Positions 24,435 through 37,241 of a DNA stretch of 64,000 bases are shown one piece after another. A program made the translations under genes and the position numbers. Position 1 is the first letter of the stretch; the number at the start of each line of letters is the position of its first letter. The stretch is taken from contig CAJJDP010000030.1 of assembly GCA_905182995.1 (NCBI GenBank), positions 128,747 through 192,746 of the forward strand, given 5' to 3'. The notes beneath the pieces are model-generated. The model made no database searches, had not been told where the DNA came from, and was given only the letters and a program-made list of their open reading frames with translations. The DNA comes from Paramecium octaurelia (taxonomy: Eukaryota; Ciliophora; Oligohymenophorea; Peniculida; Parameciidae).

Positions 24435-25803
24435 ATGTAATTTTTAATTGCAATTCCATTTTTTTTGATTGGTTATACTAAATCTATCGAATTAGAAACT
24501 CTTGAATATTATTCTGAAGAATATTCACTAGGTAATGAATTCATACATTGGTAGGAACCAAACTTACATTAAAAGGAGACGCCACACAATTTTGTTATGT
24601 GCAATAAGAATAAATTGTGGAAAACATTTAAAGCAAAACAGAATTTTAAGTTGATGCTATAGCCTTCACAAAAGCAAAAGATCAATCTCTTATGATACTG
24701 AACTCCAAAGGATAATTACTAAATGAAGAGTAGAATATTTTGTTAACTTTGCCTAAATTTGAATTCAAAGATTGTAGAATGCTGTCTAACTCTTAAAGTG
24801 TTGCTGTATATTGCTTCGATGGTCAGCATTTATATGTAATACAGAATTTAAGTAATGAAAGATTAATTCTTAGAGAATGTAACTGAATTTGAACTTGACG
24901 AAATAAAGGATATATAAATAGTCTAGGAGAGATACATTACCTTAAAAGGAAATGAGTTGTTTTTTAACTTTAATGAAATAATAGACTCGATAAACATCAA
25001 TTCAATTGAAGTATTCAGAATAGTAAATAACAATACTCTAGTGTTCGTAGCAACACAAAATTATACAAGTGTTATTTATATTTATAAATTTATCCTGGAT
25101 TAATTTGTTTATAACAGGAAGGTCATACTTAAAAGATTATACTAAAATCTAACATCAATTCTGATGACAGAGAATGAAGATATTTACATAGCAACTCTAA
25201 ATCAATTAATAAAATATGATGGTTCAGAAACTGTGTATGATATTACAAACACACAAAAATTGTATACTCTCAATAAGGAAGATATTGTGATTGCCATAAG
25301 TAACTTTGGCGTATTTGAGTAGGAAGATGATGCAGTAGAGCTGTAATTTTAAGGATATTGATTGTAGATATAATTTAATGGCAAATCCGAGGTAAATACT
25401 TGATATGAGTATTGGAAAGAACAAAATTTATGCTTTGACTCGTCAATATTTGTATTAGGTTTCCTACTCGACTTTCAACCCTGAGTTAATATGCTATCCT
25501 TAAGTTTATCATAAATCAGGAGTATACGAATTAGAAATAACATGTAATGATATTGGTTCTATGAGTTAGAGAATGATGAGGTATCGAAGGTGATAGAGAT
25601 CCACGTCTAATAGCCAATTCTAACTACTAGGAATGAACACTGGTTATGGATTGGAGCTGGATTATTTTTTGTGGGAGTTTTGGCATTAGGTAACTTAAGA
25701 TTATTTTGTAGTGTACTGCATCTATGGAAGTTATAGGTTGTATAAGTTGAGATATTTGAAATATTTGAATTAGTAAAAGGGTGTTTATTAAAAATAGTTT
25801 TGA
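24435..25803 (+). CDS. signal-peptide type I membrane protein, propeller-like ectodomain
   Basis: Begins MQFLIAIPFFLIGYTKS, a clear signal peptide. A beta-rich extracellular region of about 330 residues follows, with repeating hydrophobic-strand patterns (VAVYCFDGQHLYVIQNL, IYIATLNQLIKYDGSETVYD) that suggest a propeller-like fold. A single transmembrane helix near the end (WLWIGAGLFFVGVLAL) leads into a short basic tail (YGSYRLYKLRYLKYL). Introns of about 22-25 nt were placed near 24552, 24850 and 25695. I do not recognise the family; receptor or granule-membrane roles would fit. Its start lies 11 bp from the preferred start of the MAP1D gene. The ATG at 24435 was chosen over the earlier 24422 frame, which stops early. 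Confidence 0.6.
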
Positions 25804-25820
25804 TATAAATAATAATAATA

Positions 25821-27196
25821 ATGTATCAACTTACAAAATAATTGGTCGATTTTCGAAGGAATCAATTTCTAAACTAAGGACTTCAGACAGAATTCACCAT
25901 TCAATCTGAAAATGCGTATCGATATCATTTAAATGTGTAGAAATAAATTAGTGAGTGTGGGATCACAATTAAAAAGTCTAAACAACATTGAGAAACAGCG
26001 TTATTCAAGACCTGATTCATCTTATGACGAGAGTTCAGGGGAATCCAGTGTCATGTGCGAATAGATTCGTTAAAAACGATTAAGAGTTGAGGATGTTCTC
26101 TCCATGGTAATTGATTCAGAATGCAATTAAATCATTAAGCTGGAGCCAAAACCATTTTAGAAAAAGTAAGATTGAAAACAATAAATAGCAATAGAGTAGA
26201 TCAAGAGTGGGAATCATAAAAAACTATAATAATTTTGGATGTCGATGAGGAAGCCGTAGACAATCTAGACTTAAATGACTTTTTTGATGAATAGTATACA
26301 ATTTTATGAATTGCGGTTTAAGGATAAGCACTTCATATAGTTTAAACGAGTTTAGCTTGGCAGCTATGCAGGCAAGCTATCAATCATAATACGAATGAAG
26401 GATGACAAAGGAGCTTAGTATGTGTATTACAATCTAGTGACTTCATCTCACAAATACAGGAAAGCATTAGGAGACAATATAGAGGTATTAATTTATCCCA
26501 TTATTAATTAGTTTGCTCAACTCAAATAAATAGATAAATAAGCCGATAAAAATGAGATCACTGTGGTTATGAGGTTCTTGCCAGAGAATTTTAATAGTGA
26601 AAAGTTGGAGGCATTATAAAACATCAGAATTGAAGAGCTGTTTACATGTAATGATTAATATAAAATGAGTAGATTAGGGATTGAAGTACGGGATATTTAA
26701 GACCTCTGATTATGAGATGGCTGAAAATATCAAGAGAAAAATAATCAGGTATCAATGGAATTCATATAATAATAAGTTATTTCTAAAACAAAAAATATAA
26801 TGACCTTCACATTACAATCAAGGCTAAAAAGAAATCTGCTAAAGAGAAGATCAAGGCATTTTTAGAAGAAGAATCATACAATCCAAGATCATAATTAGAG
26901 TAGAAGATAGGAATGCCTTTAAGTCCACCTAAGGTACTTCCTCTTGTTGTGAAAGAAATCGAATAACCCAAAATCAAACCTACAGTGCTGTAACCAACAA
27001 TTTGTGCTATGTAATGTTTAATTATTACCTCTTAAGATAAATTACTGTTCCTTAGGTTCAAGTAAAATAGATAAAACCAGCTGAAATTAAACCTACAATC
27101 ATAGAACAAAGTGATTAGAAAGTGATTGCTAGGGCTGTTTAATTAAAACCTGTTACATTAACAGTTGAAAGGGAAAGAAGTTCAAGAAAAAGATGA
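25821..27196 (+). CDS. unrecognised basic protein, possibly nuclear
   Basis: Roughly 420 residues after short introns, starting MYQLTKQLVDFRRNQFLNQG. The first part is polar and serine-rich (RYSRPDSSYDESSGESS). The middle (MQFYELRFKDKHFIQFKRVQ, GSYAGKLSIIIRMKDDKGAQ) looks folded. The C-terminus is lysine/proline-rich with KPA and KPT repeats, ending RERSSRKR. That composition resembles nuclear or DNA-associated proteins, but no domain is identified and the function is unknown. It follows the previous gene by only 17 bp and converges on the MPP gene. Confidence 0.5.
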
Positions 27197-27260
27197 TTTA
27201 ATAATAGTATTATATAAAAAAATATCAAAATATGTATATTTAAAATTATTTTTACAGATA

Positions 27261-28740
27261 TCAGTGTGTTCCAACTTAACTTGCATCGAATTTATACTTT
27301 TTCAAAACTGGATCAATGTTACCCCATATAGTTAATGATGGTTACTTACCTAAAATCCAATTCTTAACACAATTTTGAATATCTACTTCTGTCACATTTG
27401 CTAAATTTTATGCAATTTCTTATCTGTAAACTCTTCTATCAAAATACAGTATTTAATTTGCGATAGCTTATGAGATATCATTTCCAGTTTCATGTTAGCA
27501 TAACTCAATGAACAGTCTTCGCTTTGATCTTTGCAATTCCTCAGCTGATACTTTATTTCCATATTCTTCAAATATTTTCTTTGAAATCTCAATACAAGAG
27601 TCCAATTAATTGGGATTCACTACAAAGTAGTTTCCAAATAAAGCTGTATCTTTATATGGAGTATAGACTGCCTTTTGAGTTGTAATTTCTGGATAATCTA
27701 ATAAGAGCTTTTAAAATGAGTTTAATGTTGATTACTCAAATATTGCTGCCTCTAAAAAGTTTGATGGCTTATCCCCTAAAAGTCTTTACAAAATTAAAAA
27801 GTGATAATAATGAGGATCAGTCCATTCTGGTCCTTAATAAAACAAACCTACATTAATGTCTTCTGTCAATTCACTCTACATTAGAAACACTTCGCTCTAG
27901 AAGTTGACTGGTATTTCCTTTTTGAGCTATTACTTTTTCTTATGGATCTTACTAAAATGCTTAGTCACATACTCACATAACTGTTCTTATTATATATTAC
28001 CAACTCCACAAACAATAAGATTTTCTCCATAATAATTGTTTTAGTGATATTCAGCAATCATATCCCTTGTAATTGAATACATATTCTATATTTTTCCTAA
28101 GATTGGCAATGACATTTAATGATTTTTGTATGCCTTTTATATAATATTTCATTACTGAACGATGGGATATTTCAATCAAAGTTTCAAATTACATTTTCCT
28201 GGTTTCAAATAATTCTCTATAAATTGTATGTCTCTCCCTTTCTACATCAGACTTTGCATAAATTGAATTTGTGAGCATGTCTCCCAAAATTTCAACAGCA
28301 TTCTCAGCCTTATTTTTTTATGCGTTTATCGTATAAGATGTATTTTCTCTTGAAGTATAAGCATTCAATTGACCACCAAAATTCTCAACATCACATTCCA
28401 ATCGATCTCTACTTCTTCTACCCGTTCCCTATATAAATTATGGATCCACAAAAATACCTTGAAGTGCAAATGCTCTAAAAAATGTGCTGTGCCACTTGTT
28501 GCCTCTGTTTCATTTCTGCTTCCGCATTTGATGTATATTGTAATACTTTAATCTTAATGATTATAATTACTGTGCTAATTCAGATGGCCAAAATTCTGTG
28601 CAGACTCGAATTCCATTTGGTAGAATTGTGTCTCCAAATTCTCTATCTACACTTACATTTTGTGGGATTTCTTAATGTCTAAATTATTTCAGATTATAAA
28701 GAGTGCTAAAGCCCTTTTATAACACCTTCCTAATAATCAT
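27261..28740 (-). CDS. PMPCB: mitochondrial processing peptidase, beta type (M16 metallopeptidase)
   Basis: The catalytic subunit type that cleaves presequences in the mitochondrial matrix; in many eukaryotes it doubles as complex III core 1. MIIRKVLQKGFSTLYNLK is a mitochondrial leader. The zinc motif HxxEH is intact (GTAHFLEHLHFKG, joined across a 29-nt intron). The conserved block NFGGQLNAYTSRENTSYT and ILGDMLTNSIYAKSDVERER follow. The C-terminal M16 half shows NYFVVNPNQLDSC and GNDISYAIANQILYFDRRVY. An intact HxxEH argues for the beta rather than the alpha subunit. About 455 residues with several short introns. It is divergent from the ZNFX1-type gene, with 182 bp between starts. Confidence 0.9.
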
Positions 28741-28922
28741 AATTATATTTTATTTAATTATTTTGTGAGTATATTAAATTAGAAATTGTTCTGAATTCCT
28801 CTTATTATAAAATATCGATGTTACAATTTATTTTAATTTACTGAATACTTCATACAAGAATCTATAGTAACTTCCAGAAATTAAATTTCGATTTAATAAT
28901 TTATATTGCTATTTTAATAAAA

Positions 28923-31900
28923 ATGTCTGAATCTGATTCTTATTCTTAAATATAATCTGAATAGTCCGATTATGATGATTAAGTAGCTTGATTTCAATTA
29001 TTTTTAGCTTTGCTACTGGATTAGAAATTGTTTTAGATTTCAATATGATTTAGACCAAATTTAGATTAGATTAAATGATGAACAAAAATTAGAAGATAAA
29101 TTGGAATATCTACGCCCAATTCATCAATTATTTGATTCTTATTATTATTTGATTAACCAAATAAATAAATACAAGCTAAGATATAATGATAACAAGTTAT
29201 ACTAAACATATATTGTAAAATCATAGAGTTTTTAAAATGAAATATCAGGAAGATGCCTTCAAATTATCACTTAAATCGACTAAATTAATTATTTATACGA
29301 TAAACTAGAACAGATATATCAAATATTTGTTTTCTTTTTAAAAGATGTTGATATCGAGGTCTTAATTTAATCAAATGTTTCTTAAATATTCACAATGCAA
29401 AAGATTATTGAGATTCACTACCCTCGTATTAATCTCAAACAGCTCTTTAATAAATTCGATGGTTTTCTTTAATTATTTTAAGATAGTGCTAAAAAATTTT
29501 CATATAAAAATACTCCAGTCTATCCACAACCTCTAGAATTTATTTAATTTTCAGGAAAAAATAACTAAATATTTGGAAAATTTTATGAGTTAAGCAATAG
29601 GGAAAGCTCTCTAAATAACTACCTCAATTATCACTTCAATATTTTAAGAGAAGACTATATTTATGAGATGAGAAAATAAATAAGTTACTTATCTGAAAAA
29701 GGATTCGATGAAAACACTGTTAACATAAATTTATATTAAAATATTCGTTTAAAATCATTTGAAATAAACAATTATTATTTGTTATGGAAAATATCTCTAT
29801 AATAATATCAATTAGATGGTAGAAGATTAAAAACTATTGATTGGGAAAGATCAAAAAAATTAAGTCGAGGATCTCTAATTTGTATTACTAATGTTGAGTG
29901 TCATCTTTTACTTTTTGGTGTCATCACTTAAAGAAGTACAAATTAAGAAGACTATTACAATTTTAATAGAATTAATTTAGAATTTAGATTTTTAAATCCA
30001 AGATCTCAAATTTTGGAATTTTTAACTTTATTAAATCAAAAAACAATTTTATTTGAATATCAGATTTAAATCGAAACTTAGATTTATTTTTTGGAAGCAT
30101 TAAAACAAATCGAAAAATTGCCTTTTGAAAATTTTATTCTCAAAAATTGGAGATAAGTTTCAAATCCAAAATATCTTCAAAATAATAGATGCTTTGATAT
30201 AGATTTAACTGGAAATTATGTATATTCTGGGATAAAAGTTGATTTATCATAGGCAATATGGCCTTAAATGAAATCAACTTTAGATGAATCATAATTAAAT
30301 GCAATAAAGTTAATTCTTACTAAAGAAGTATCTTTAATTTAAGGACCTCCAGGAACTGGGAAAACTTACTGCGGTTTATTAGCTACCAAAATCCTATATG
30401 AAAATTATTTCACAATTAATAGTCCCATTCTGATAGTTACTTAAACAAATCATGCTCTAGAAAAATTTTTAGAAGGTCTAGTTAAACTGGTTCCGTTCAG
30501 AGATATAGCTAAACTTGGAGGTGTTCCAAAATCTGCTGCCATTAAAGACTGCCATTTTTAATGTAAATCAGATATTCAATTTAGTTGGAATGATTTCAAA
30601 GATCTTAAAAAATAATTAATAAGAATCTTTGAAAGATTAAGCTCATATGATTACTTTATAAGTGATAAAGATATTAATAGATACTGGCCTGAATTAAGTG
30701 AAAAATTAATTAGTGAGTTTTAGATCGATAATCGTTTAAATAGATCATAAATTGATTTGTAAGCAGAAGAGTTAATCTTAAATAGCTGGCTTGATGGAAA
30801 ATGTCCAAAAGCTTCAATGCTTAGATAACCCTATAATCTATTTGGAATGAGCGATTATTTTAAGAAATCTAAGATCTGTAAATTAGAATAAAAAAATAAT
30901 ATTCTAGGAAGGAATCCAGTAGAATACTATTACGAGAATGAATCAGAAGATTTAGATGAATTTTTAGACTCCGCAGATGAATATGATTAATATGAATTGG
31001 ATTATCAATATGAATAAAAACATAATGAGTTTTTAGTTAACTAAAATAATTTTAACTCCTTATATGATTTTTAAGGAATTGAAAAGATTTAAGAAGATTT
31101 AAAAGATGATGTTCTTAATCCTTGGGAACTCAACTATTATGATATAAAGTAAATAATTAAATATTTGGAGTATCTGAAATCTAAGGAGGATTGTTTATTG
31201 TTTGAAAAAACGTATTAGCAATTTAAGGAGATGTCATAAACTTTAAAAAATCTTTATGATAAAGAAGAAATAAAAAAATTAAGCAAATACAAGATTATTG
31301 GGGTTACTGTAGCTTCTGCAGCAAGACATATATTAAAATTATAGGAATTAAATATAAAAGTGCTGGTAATGGAAGAAGCTGCAGAAGTGTTGGAATCTCA
31401 CACTGCTTGCATCTTGATGAAAAATTTATAGCATCTAATTTTAATAGGAGATCATTTGTAATTGAGACCTTAATTGAAATGTTATGATTTAAAAAAATAA
31501 TCAAACATAGACGTTTCATTATTCGAAAGATTTTATTAAAATTAGATTCCAAAAGTGAAATTAACTTCTCAACGGAGAATGAAAACTAAGTTTGCTGATT
31601 TTATAAGGCTTATCTATGGAAATCAATATTTAGATGATAATTACGTTTAATTAAATAGAAATAATGAAGAGATTATAGGTTTAAATGAGGACTTAGTATT
31701 TTTTAAACATCCTTGGTTAGAGGGTGAAGATAAGAAATCAAAAGAAAATATTAAAGAGGCTGAAATGATAACTAAAATGGTTTAATACCTTATAGAGGCT
31801 GCATACAGGTAATAATAAATTACTGTTCTATCATTTTATCTAAGGCAAGCTTAGATTATATAGAAGCTTTTAATAAAAAGTCACCTAAGTAAAGTAAAGG

Positions 31901-33618
31901 TTTAGACAGTTGACAATTATTAAGGTGAAGAAAATGATATTGTAATAATTTCATTAGTCAGAAATAATTTTTAAAATAAACTTGGGTTTATAGAGAGTAG
32001 CAATAGAATTAATGTAGCTTTATCAAGAGCAAAAATAGGTCTGTATGTATTCGGTAGCTTTGATTTCATTAAAAAAGCCTCAAGCAGCGATTCCTTGTGG
32101 TAAAAAATTATTGATATGGCATATGCTAAAAAATGTTTAAATAATTTTATAACTTTAAAATGTTTGAATCATGGTACTTTAAGAAAAGTTTAATAACCAA
32201 GTGATTGGTTCAAATTTTAAGCAGGTTGTTGTGATAAGATTTGTGACTATAATTTTGAAGGTTGCAATCACAGATGCACAAAATAGTGCCATTTAGGAAA
32301 TCATTATCTAGAAAAATGTCCCGAAAAGTGTGAAAAATTATTAGAATGTGGGCATAACTGTGAACAATAATGCATTTAACCATGTAAATGCACTTAATAG
32401 ATTCCTATAAAATTACCTAATTGCAACCATGAAGTTCTTGTAATTTGTGGTTAAGATCCTTTGAATATAAAATGTTAAATGGATCTTCAATTAACCTAAT
32501 AAAATTGTTTACATATACTTAATTTTAAATGCTTTGAAAGGGAAAGCGTTGACCCCAAATGCTAATATGAATGTGAAAGAAAGCTTCAATGTGGCCATAT
32601 TTGCAAGAAGAAATGCTGGCAAGAGTGTTAGCCTTGTGAAGATTAATGCGAAAAAGTTAAATATTGTGGACATAAATGTTAAAATTTGTGTCGTTAACCA
32701 TGTTCGAGTTGTAATTAAGATATTTCTATAAAATATGATTGTGGGCACATCATTAAAAAATCGTGTTATTACATCTAAGATCTCTTAATTTTAAATCAAA
32801 ATATCAATCCTTTCTTTTTTAGATCATAAATTGGATAAAAATACTTAAAAGATTTATTTTAAAGATTGGCTATAGGTAGTAGAGATGCTTTTTAAATATT
32901 TAACAATCAAGCAGAGTTTTAGTGTAATGTCCCTTGTTAAAAACCAAGAGAATGCGGGCACATTTTTGAATGCAAAAACTTATGCCCTGAAGTTTGCACT
33001 CCATGTGAATATTAATTTCCTGTAACTTTAAAATGTGGTCATTCATACTAAATTTTATGCAAAAATAAGGATGGTTTCTTAAAAAATTTCGTATGTAAAA
33101 AATAGTGCATAAGACAGTATAAATGTGGACATCAACAACAATGCAAATAGATGTGTTTTCAATAATGTACTCCATGTAAAGAAATAGTATTAAAATAATT
33201 AAATTGTGGGCATCCAACTGTAAGAACATAATGCTTTAACAATTACATATGCAAAAAACAGTGTACTAAAATAAGAATTTGTGGGCATTCATATCCTTGT
33301 CATAATAAGTGTGGCTAAGAGTGTTCTCCTTGTTTATAAAAAATTTCTAGAACGTTAGCCTGCGGACATTCAAAAGAGATGAATTGTTCTTCCACAGATT
33401 TTACATGCACATGGCCATGTCGCAGATAAAGGTCTTGCAAGCATAATTATCCTTGCTATAATTATTGCTCACAATAATGTACTCCCTGTAATCAAGTTAT
33501 GCTGTACACCTTATCTTGTGGTCATTAGACTTAAGTTTAATGTTGGGTTTTATAAGATCCATATTAAAGACAATATAGTGATACCTTTAAATGTTAAATT
33601 TGTCATTATAACTTCTGA
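28923..33618 (+). CDS. ZNFX1: ZNFX1-type superfamily 1 helicase with NFX1 zinc fingers
   Basis: About 1,555 residues; one 25-nt intron near 28979, otherwise a single long exon. The N-terminal ~450 residues include KKLSRGSLICITN, seen in ZNFX1 relatives. The UPF1-like helicase core has Walker A QGPPGTGKTY, motif Ib near TQTNHALEKFLEGL, motif II VMEEAAEV, motif III LILIGDHLQLRPQ, SQRRM, motif V TVDNYQGEENDIVIISLVR and motif VI SNRINVALSRAKIGLYVFG. The C-terminal ~480 residues carry many NFX1-type zinc fingers (for example LECGHNCEQQC, KYCGHKCQNLCRQPC, KCGHSYQILC, ACGHSKEMNC). Animal ZNFX1 binds RNA and acts in small-RNA inheritance and antiviral sensing. A link to ciliate small-RNA pathways is inference. 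Confidence 0.92.
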
Positions 33619-33891
33619 TAGAGAGAAAATTTTAATTTTATCTAAATTTATTAATTATATCAATTAAAATTAGAATGGATGAAATTTTTGAGCGTCCTTC
33701 TTTACATTCATTACAATTTCTTTTTTAATTTTGGTGCCTTTCGGAAGCCTTGAGGTTGATAAGTATTGCAGAAGTCATTTCGTTATTTTCTGTAAATTAT
33801 TATATGTTAATTTGATTTGAGTTTCTTATTTTGTGATGAAAATTAAATAGATAAATAATTTGCATCAATAGTTGTATACTAATGATTGCTA
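33619..33891. other. short spacer between ZNFX1-type and La-related genes
   Basis: 273 bp. A plus-strand ATG near 33674 opens a hydrophobic 50-codon frame with no recognisable motif. I see nothing else in it. Confidence 0.5.
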
Positions 33892-35085
33892 CTGAAATTT
33901 TATCTGATAAGGTATTAAATATGTTATATCATCTTAGCCAGAAGACTAATATTAAAGATTAGAGAAAGCTGTAAATTTAATTAATGTATAATATATTAGA
34001 TGATCGAATTGTTCAAATACGATAACTTACTAAATAATGAGTACTTGGTCAGAAAATTCGAGACTGATATAATGAAGCCAGAGTGGTATTTGCTACAATA
34101 TGTTGTGGTGTAGAGAGAAAATTCGATAAAAAGCTAATATGTCTAAAACGAATTAAACACTCGTAAAAAATATCATTTGATCTTAACTGATGTACAGAAT
34201 ATATTCAAAATTTTAGATTCTGAACAAATACAACAAATAACTGTGGAATTTCGATCATCAAATGTTAATCATACGTCCTTATTTCCCAACAGAGAGAAAG
34301 AGGATATAAATTAAAATACCAGCCATTTAAGTGTCAATAATTAAAGACACATTGTAAAAGTCTGGATTCGTAAAAGAGGAATTAGTTTATGAAGAAGAAA
34401 TATATTAAGCTGACAAGAGTTTTGTTAAATTAATCTTGACATCTCAAACTGAAGGTTACGCAGTAGAAATATTTGATTTTCTAATGTCTAAGAAGGTAGA
34501 ACTTCAAATTGACTCTGTAATTATGTAAAATGTTGATTATTTGGATGAGTTTCATAAATAAATTAATTCAAAAAAATGTCAAATGATGACCAAAAAAATA
34601 GAACAACAAGACTTTGATCCACAAGAATATAAACGAAATGATTAGCATGAAGAGCAGGAAAAAGATCATCATTACTAAAAATCTCGAGCTAGAGGCAATA
34701 GAGGAAGAGGAAATTACGGATACTATAGAAATGACAAAGATGATGATAGACATGAAGAGAAGTATCAGAATAAGGATAAGTCAGATAGAAATGATAAGCC
34801 AGACAGAGGAGATAGATAAGATAGAAACGAAAGAGGAGGAAGAACTCATGATAGAAGAGGAGGATAAAGAGATAGAGGAAATAATGTATTAGTATTAAAT
34901 TATTCATTTAGTAGTACGTGTAAAAAAGTGATGTTCATCATTAACAACAATAACAAACATAGTAACAATAACATTATCAATTGATTCCTAAAGCAGTATT
35001 ATAAAAGACTCCAAAATAAAACATCAAGCCAAACACATTGAATGCTCATGATTTCCCTGCCCTAGATTCTGAATAAAAGAGTTGA
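33892..35085 (+). CDS. La-related RNA-binding protein with RGG and polyQ segments
   Basis: After introns of 26 and 29 nt the N-terminus reads PEDQYQRLEKAMIELFKYDN then LLNNEYLVRKFE. This matches the start of a La motif (IEYYFSDxNLLxDxYL), with the YYFS aromatic cluster altered to LFKY. The middle is mixed. The C-terminal half is an RGG/RD-rich region (SRARGNRGRGNYGYYRND, DRNERGGRTHDRRGG). Then comes a glutamine-rich stretch encoded mainly by TAA/TAG, and a conserved-looking end NAHDFPALDSEQKS. Such proteins bind mRNA or tRNA and often associate with ribosomes. The La-motif call is moderate because the key aromatic residues are not all present. The exon structure near 34080-34220 is unresolved. 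Confidence 0.6.
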
Positions 35086-35404
35086 GTTATACGAGTAATA
35101 GCTCTATAGAATTATTTAAACATTAAACTTCTCTTTTGTTTATTATCGAATAATTATCTAATTTGTATTTCCTAACCCCATAACCATCAAGTAAGATCAG
35201 TATTCTCTAATGATCAAAAATCTATACATTAATCATGCTCTTTTTTAAAGAATATTATAAATTTAAGTTATCATCCACATTATTTCCATAATTTATAGAG
35301 CATAAGACAAATACGAATATAGTACTTCAAAAATAATATTGTAATAAAAGATAAGAATATTGAAAACATAATAACTTAGATATTATACTAATATTAATGT
35401 ATTT
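35086..35404. other. intergenic region between convergent genes
   Basis: 319 bp, AT-rich, between the La-related gene stop and the uL22 gene stop. Nothing recognisable. Confidence 0.6.
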
Positions 35405-36016
35405 TCATGCACCAATTGCCAATCTATTCTTAGCTACTTATTTTCTTGATTAACGAGCAACAACCTTATTATTTGCTTCCTTCTTCACATTCTCATCTTT
35501 TTGAGCAGCCCAAATTTCAATGTGTGCATTGGATGAAAGGAATGCTATATATTATTAATTAAATTTATTTACGATTAATTCTTCCGTGAGCTCTGTATGT
35601 TCTACGTCTACCCTTTTAGGCTCTGTTTACTTAGACATGATTGATGATAAGTTTCTCATTGTTCAAATTCTTGACTTAAGCATTAGCTGCCAAATTTTAT
35701 AAAAGTGACAATACGATTCTGACACTCTTTTCTGGCCACCTACCTATAATATTAATTGTTTTATTAATTTACCTTAAGATCTGCCGAATTCTTTGGCCTA
35801 ACTTGTTCTGCCAACACCACCATTAAATCTGGTGAATGGAACACATCTCTTATGCTATAAGACATCTTGTAAGTATTTGAGTGCCTAAGCAACAGTTTAT
35901 CCCTTGAGTGCTCTAGCTACTTCATAGGTATTCTTAAAGTGTGTTCTCAAATCACTAGCTTTGGCCTTGGCTGAATTTTTAGCAACTGCTGGTTCTCTAG
36001 CATATTGTTTGCCCAT
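35405..36016 (-). CDS. RPL17: ribosomal protein uL22 (eukaryotic L17)
   Basis: Large-subunit protein lining the peptide exit tunnel. Begins [20 protein letters not shown] and continues [40 protein letters not shown] and [18 protein letters not shown]. Then comes the tunnel-hairpin block [15 protein letters not shown], and it ends KNRLAIGA before TGA at 35405. These blocks align throughout with human RPL17 as remembered. Two or three introns of about 25-30 nt are present, for example GTAAATTAAT...TTATAG near 35745-35773 and another near 35545-35572. Length about 180 residues, normal for the family. Confidence 0.93.
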
Positions 36017-36642
36017 TGAATCCTTTTAATTAATTTAATTTTTTTTTTCAAATTCCGAATCAATAAGATAATAAAAACATAGAAATTAACAGTTCTGAGT
36101 ATTTTCCTATTATATTTGATCACTGATGACAGGTAAAACTTCATCATGAATTCAAGTTTGCAGAAAAGACAAAAGAATATTGTGAAAAAGAAAAAGGTGC
36201 ATATTAGTTTTATAATAATAAGTTCATTTTTTACTTTTTTATTTTGATTATTTGCTTTAAATAATCTCAGAAGAGTCTTCCTAATTGTTACTGCAATAAG
36301 AATCAAAGTTTTCTGAGTACTGTACACTCTCTTAGATTTTATCAGTCATTATAAAACTTGTCTGACAACCTATATTTAATTAATCTATTGATTAAGAGCT
36401 TTTTCTTTATTCTATTCTTAATCTCCTATTTTCATCATAATCGACAAAAGAACTATGGTTATTTTTTGTATCACTTCGTTGTAATCTATCTACAAATTTA
36501 TCAGATCTCTAAACAGAATGACTACCCAACACAGGTCTTTATTTGTGATGAGATTGTTAGCTCATTCTGCTATTTGTCTTCTAGATTGTTGGCAACATAA
36601 TGCTATTATCAGTAGAAAGAACAACATTACAAAACCTGCCAT
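36017..36642. other. intergenic region with a doubtful plus-strand open frame
   Basis: 626 bp. A plus-strand frame from ATG 36146, with one 26-nt intron candidate, stays open to TGA at 36856-36858. It reads as a basic leader plus two hydrophobic stretches (FIFYFFILIICF, LLIKSFFFILFLISYF). Its last 200 bp run antisense through the better-supported coiled-coil gene at 36643-37212. I recognise no family and rate it below even odds of being a gene. Confidence 0.3.
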
Positions 36643-37212
36643 TCAATGATTACTCCTTCTATTTGGCCCTAAATTAAGTTCTATATAATACAGAGAGATT
36701 TCTCCTAATAATTATTATTCTTGTTTCTTAAGATTATTTATTTCGACTATTTTCTTATGAACTATTAATTTATTCATTTCCATTTCTTGCAATTGTCGTT
36801 GTCTAACTTCATTAATCTTTTTTTCATAGTACTCTGCCTTCCTTCTTAATACTTCTGAATCCTAGTCTTCAATTTATTTGACTCTTATTTTTTTCTGTTA
36901 AATTTCTATGTTTCTTGAGTTTTGTAATTAGGATTCAGTTTTTAGTCTTTCATTTCTTACATAAATTCCTTCCCTCTCAATTATGGGTTTGAATTACTCC
37001 CTAATCAGTTTCCTATCCAAGCCCAGTTATTCTTGTAATTAGGCAATTGGCGATTTTCTACCATTGGGCGATAATTGTCTCAAGTCTTTCAATTTATTTT
37101 GGAGTATGAAGTTCTTTTAATCAATGTCCTTTAATTAAAATTTAAGCGAGTTGACTCTCTTTTTTATTTAATCATGTTCTTAATTTACTTACACGAAACT
37201 TTATTAATTCAT
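36643..37212 (-). CDS. coiled-coil protein
   Basis: An intronless frame of about 190 residues. MNQQSFVQVNQEHDQIKKRV runs into KNFILQNKLKDLRQLSPNGR, LDRKLIREQFKPIIEREGIY and the strongly helical AEYYEKKINEVRQRQLQEME. It ends LYYIELNLGPNRRSNH. The heptad-like charge pattern predicts a coiled coil over most of the length. It sits 29 bp downstream of the next gene on the same strand. Small coiled-coil proteins of this kind in ciliates are often axonemal or basal-body parts, but I have no specific family match. Confidence 0.6.
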
Positions 37213-37241
37213 TATAAATTATAAAATAAATAAATTAGTTT

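Noticed and set aside
36146..36858. Plus-strand open frame encoding a basic, two-helix membrane protein
   Set aside because: Its 3' part is antisense to a better-supported coiled-coil gene, and it has no recognised family. Kept only as a note in the intergenic entry.
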